NCBI RefSeq assembly: GCF_023065955.2
Contig: NW_026622874.1
Span: forward strand, 26,965,772-27,029,771
DNA length: 64,000 nucleotides
Direction: 5' to 3'
From: Ursus arctos
Taxonomy: Eukaryota > Chordata > Mammalia > Carnivora > Ursidae
Part shown: positions 60,085 to 64,000 of the stretch, in pieces
Layout of the letters: every line of letters starts with the position of its first letter
Numbering within the stretch: position 1 is the first letter of the stretch
Program-made: the position numbers and the translations under genes
Notes under the pieces: generated by a model
What the model was told of the DNA's origin: nothing
The model's database searches: none
The model's input: the letters and a program-made list of their open reading frames with translations, nothing else

Positions 60085-60400
60085 ACTCAAAGCAATCCAA
60101 AGTCTTATTATCTCACCCAGAGTTAAAGCAAAAGCCCTTCCAATGCCCTGCGAGCCCCCACAGGATCTGGACCACTCCTATCTCCCCAACATGACTTCCT
60201 ATCACTTGCTTCTCAACACTTTGGCCTTCTGCTGACATTCCTTCTGTTCCTGAAGTACGCCACGTACAGGCCCATTTCAGAGTCTTCGCAACCCACTGCT
60301 TCCCCAGCCTGAACGCTACGTGCCAGACGTCCTGGGACTCACCATCTCACGTCCTTCAGGTTTTTGGTCAAGTGTCGTCTTGTTAGAAGGGCTGGTTCTG
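60085..60400 (+). repeat. L2 LINE fragment
   Basis: 'caatccaaagtcttattatc', 'caatgccctgcgagccccca' and 'tgtcgtcttgttagaagggc' keep the L2 order. Confidence 0.7.
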
Positions 60401-61139
60401 ACTACTTTACATAGAAGAGTAAGGAAGAAAACACAGTCTTGTCAGTCATCAGCTTGGAGCTGTCCTAGCTCTAGCAAAAGCATTCTCTTTGGAATATGAA
60501 CAATTTTATAGAACACCAACGTTAGACAAGGCTACTCTGGGATACGATAGATCAAGATATAAACACGACTACTCAGTAATTGTGTGTGAGCAGAGAGAGA
60601 AGAAACATTGTCAAACATTCTCCGTGTTCCTGTTAATCATGAGTGACTGCTCTCTGTTCAGCCTTTGCCCCACTTTGTTCCCTCTACTTTACATATAAAA
60701 TTAAGATTATTAAGGCAGTCACAGAATTGCTTCAACTTTCTGACAGTAGCCAATCAGAAGCAAAACCACATTTCCTCGAAACGTCCTCAAAACCACCCAA
60801 CACAAGCTGAAATCCAATAATAAGCCCATCTTAATTAACCACCTTTTAACTGAGATATTCCACCGTTCTCTGTGGTGTGATCTCCCTCACTGCAAAGAGT
60901 TAACAAACCCAACTTTGTTCAACTACAAGTGTCTTTATGGTGGATCTTGCCTGGAGGGCATCAACAATAGCTACCTCCAACCTCAAAGAGCATTTAAGTA
61001 AAATGACCATATCAGCCAGTTTGCTGGGAGAATCCAAGTTTATAACACCTCTTGTTTAATGTGTGCCATTAGGTCAGTGCCATCTTCCATTCTCAAAAAT
61101 GTTCCAATTTGGAAGGTAAATTACGTAGTCACCATGCTT
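60401..61139. other. Upstream DNA, nothing recognised
   Basis: Unique-looking. No gene or clear repeat. Confidence 0.4.
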
Positions 61140-61350
61140 TTTATCTGCAATTTTTCACAATAGTGTTTATCATCATCCAGAACATTATACATTTATTTTT
61201 CAATATTCTTTCCTTCTTCCTAGCCCCCTTTTAAAATGTCATAAAATGCCGTAGTACAAGAACTTTACCTATTTTTCATTGTTCTATCCCCATCACCTAG
61301 AACAGCTCTTGGCACACAGATGCCCCCAGTAAATATCTGTTGAATGAATT
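61140..61350 (+). repeat. L2 LINE 3' end
   Basis: 'ttctatccccatcacctaga' and 'taaatatctgttgaatgaat' are typical. Confidence 0.75.
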
Positions 61351-61382
61351 AACTAATGAAAAATTATAATACTACAAGAGAT

Positions 61383-61578
61383 TTTTTTTAAAGATTTTAT
61401 TTATTTATTTGACAGAGAGAGAGAGACAGCCAGTGAGAGAGGGAAGACAAGCAGGGGGAGTGGGAGAGGAAGAAGGAGGCTCCCAGCAGAGGAGCCTGAT
61501 GTGGGGCTCGATCCCAGAACGCAGGATCATGCCCTGAGCCGAAGGCAGACACTTAACAACTGAGCCATCCAGGCGCCC
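61383..61578 (-). mobile_element. CAN-SINE, antisense
   Basis: 'aaagattttatttatttatt', 'gtgggagaggaagaaggagg' and the end 'gccatccaggcgccc'. Perfect duplication ctacaagagat at 61372-61382 and 61579-61589. Confidence 0.97.
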
Positions 61579-61589
61579 CTACAAGAGAT

Positions 61590-62722
61590 CTTTGAACTAG
61601 GAGCAACATTTAAAAAATCATCCCAACACACAAAACTCAGTCATTTCTAAATCCTAATATGTAGAAACTGAAATTAAAACATAGTACCATTTACTCTTAC
61701 TCCAAAGACAATGAAAGCTTAGATTTACACTTAACAATATATGTACAAGGTCTGCATGTTGAAGATTACAAAATGCTGATGAAACAAATCAAAGAAGACT
61801 TAAAAACTGGAAGTTCATGAATTGGAAGGCTCAATGTAGTAAAGATGTCAGTTCTCCCCAGATTGAGCTATAGGCTTAATTAAAATTTCTATTGAAATCT
61901 CAGCAAGGTTTTTATAGACATAAATAGGCTTATTCTAAAATTTATGTAGAAAGGTACAGGCTTTGGAATAGCAAAAGCAATCTTGACACATAGGAATAAA
62001 ATAGGAGTCACTCTAATCTTCAGGCCTATTGTGAAGCTACAGTAATAAAAACAGTGAAGGTCCATTGAACAGAATAAAGAATCAAGAAACAAACTCATGT
62101 AAATATGCCCAACTGATTTTATACCAAGGTCTAAGAGCAACTTAATGGAAGAAGGATAGCTTTTCCATCAAATGGAGCTAGAATTGGACTTCCAAGGGGG
62201 AAAAAAAAGAACTTAAATTTAACCTCACACCTTTTTCAAAAATTAACTGAAAATTAAACACGGACTTTAAAATAATATCTAAAACTGCACAACTTTTAGA
62301 AAAAAAAATAGAAGAAAATCTTTACGGTCTTGGGCCATGCAAACAGTTCTTGGACTTGACATCAGGAAGCACAGCCCATAAATGGAAAAATTAATAACCC
62401 AGATGCTCAGAAATGTTTGTTCTGTGAGAGATCCTGTTAAAGGATGAAAAGACAAGCTACAAAGTGGGAAAAAATATTTGTAAGCCACAAATCCAACAAT
62501 GGACTCTTATCTCGATATATAAAGTCCCCTCAAAACCGCAGTTCAAAAAAAAAAAAATCCAATGTGAAAATGGTCAAGGGGGTGCCTGGGTGGCTCAGTG
62601 ACCGACTCTTGATTCGGCTCAGGTCATGATCTCAGGGTCATGAGATCAAGCCCCGCATCAGGCTCTGTGCTGAGTGTGGAGCCTGCTTAAGATTCTCTCT
62701 CTACTTCCCCTGCCCCTAAGGA

Positions 62723-62770
<48 letters not shown>

Positions 62771-63290
62771 AAAAATGGTCAGAAGACATGAAGAGACATC
62801 TCACTGAAGAGGGTATACAGATGGCAAATAAGTACAAGAAAATACGATTAACCTTGTTAAAGGTTATTTGGAAAATCCATTAGGAAAAGGCAAATTAAAA
62901 ACACAATAATACAATGAGATATCACTATCTACCTATCAGAGCAGCTGAAATAAAACTTACTGGCAACATCAAATGCTGACAAGGGGGTAGAGAAACTGGA
63001 TCATTCATGTATTGCTAATGGGAATGTAAAATGTTACATTCACTCTGGAAAACAGTTTGGCAGTTTCTTATGAAATAAAACCTATAATTATCATATGACT
63101 CAGCAATTATTCTCTTCAGCATCAGAGAAATAATAACTAGGTGCACACAAAAATCTATAATAATGTTCGTAGCAGTCCTACCCATAAGAGCCAAACAGTG
63201 GAAACAACCCAGGTGCTCTACATGGGTGCGTGGTGCAAACTGTCGCTCCTCGCAGAGGAGAATGCTACCCAGCAAAGAAAGGTAAAAACT
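61590..63290 (+). mobile_element. Old L1 ORF2 3' fragment, split by SINE
   Basis: 'gaattggaaggctcaatgta', 'gcctattgtgaagctacagt', 'aggcaaattaaaaacacaat', 'tgctaatgggaatgtaaaat' and 'ggaaacaacccaggtgctct' are the ORF2 3' part of an L1M-type element. All frames are broken. A young SINE at 62579 splits it. Confidence 0.85.
62579..62771 (+). mobile_element. CAN-SINE with (GAAA)n tail
   Basis: 'ggtgcctgggtggctcagtg' head and a body to about 62718, then about 12 GAAA units (62721-62771) in place of the usual tail. The flanking aaaatggtca on both sides is the likely duplication. It is inserted in an L1. Confidence 0.95.
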
Positions 63291-64000
63291 GTGGATAAAC
63301 ATAAAAGTTGGTTGCATCTCCAGGCCTGGAGGAATGTTTCCGGGCTGTCACAGCTTGACCAAGGCGCATGGAGTTTGGTGGACCAGCTAGGTGGATTTCC
63401 GTCTCCCCAATGCCCTTGGTTGAGTGGTCAGTGGTAAGTCACAGCCCTAGCAAAGAAGGGAGTACAACAGCTCTGGGTAACCCACTAATGGCCCATTTGA
63501 GTTGACTAGAATTTGAATCCAAATCATGCAAGCCTTCTCAAGTACCAAGAATGCGTGGGAATTCTGTTTTATTTGTTGTTATTGTTTGTTTTGTTGCAAA
63601 GCAGGATTCTCTGCAGCATATAAGATCAGTCAGTGTTAGAGATACGTTCAGGAAACCACAAAGGCTATGGAAATGTCATGCGCAACTCCTCTTTGAATCG
63701 CTAAGCATGTCAAACAGCAACAACAAAACCTCCTACTACTGGAGAGTCTCATGAAGTCTGTGGCGTGAAAGTTACCCACACTTTGCTTGGAAATGAAACA
63801 CAAAAGACTTTTCAGAATCTTTCTCCTTCATTTCTAGGTTAAGTGCTAAACTGAGACTTAGAGTCGACACCAAATTCACTATTTACCACCCCCCCCGAAA
63901 AAAATCGCCCCTTTTTGCAACTAATAGTGATGTATCCGTGGAAGAATAATTGTGCTCAGCTCTGTGTTCATTCTCAGGATGGAAGAGAATCTCCAGGAAG
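63291..64000. other. Upstream DNA, nothing recognised
   Basis: Unique-looking sequence to the window edge. No gene or clear repeat. Confidence 0.4.

Noticed and set aside
12770..62771. Possible tRNA genes at the SINE heads
   Set aside because: CAN-SINE heads derive from tRNA but are diverged and carry SINE bodies and tails, so they are not functional tRNA genes.

Overview
The window is mammalian nuclear DNA from a carnivoran. The evidence is the carnivoran tRNA-Lys-derived CAN-SINEs (at least 15 copies, most with readable target-site duplications) and carnivoran-type L1 3' ends. One SINE subtype (30449, 53343) has the 'gcacagcggttaagcg' head and the 'cgatcccggcgtt'-like body that I associate with arctoid carnivores, so a bear-like species is most likely. 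That last step is inference.

Only one protein-coding gene can be supported: the 5' end of KCNK2 (TREK-1, a two-pore-domain K+ channel) on the minus strand. A CpG island (about 25230-27150) holds the promoter and exon 1, which codes for MLPSASRERPGYRAG plus one base (25597-25552). Intron 1 is about 3 kb. Exon 2 (22580-22270) codes for 103 codons plus two bases: the cytosolic N-terminus, TM1 and the start of the extracellular cap. Everything below 22270 is the 5' part of intron 2. Everything above about 27150 is upstream, mostly repeat-derived DNA.

The most interesting part is the translational layout of exon 1. Three ATGs, 7 nt apart, lie in three different frames and all have weak contexts. 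The third starts the channel. The first opens a 61-codon frame that crosses the exon 1/2 junction and ends in a TGA overlapping the ATG of Met57, the site known for TREK-1 alternative initiation. A second potential donor 120 nt upstream in the same exon would remove all these ATGs. Joined to exon 2, it would create a new ATG across the splice junction in strong context, giving the known MAAPDLL N-terminus.

The rest of the window is nested transposon layers. Ancient L2 and MIR pieces are interrupted by L1, a Tigger1-like DNA transposon, hAT-type MITEs, MaLR-type LTRs and young CAN-SINEs. The clearest nest is a near full-length degenerate L1 (about 1427-7690) inside an L2 whose 3' end resumes near 8235. 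I saw no CRISPR array, operon, viral genome or other novel multigene system.
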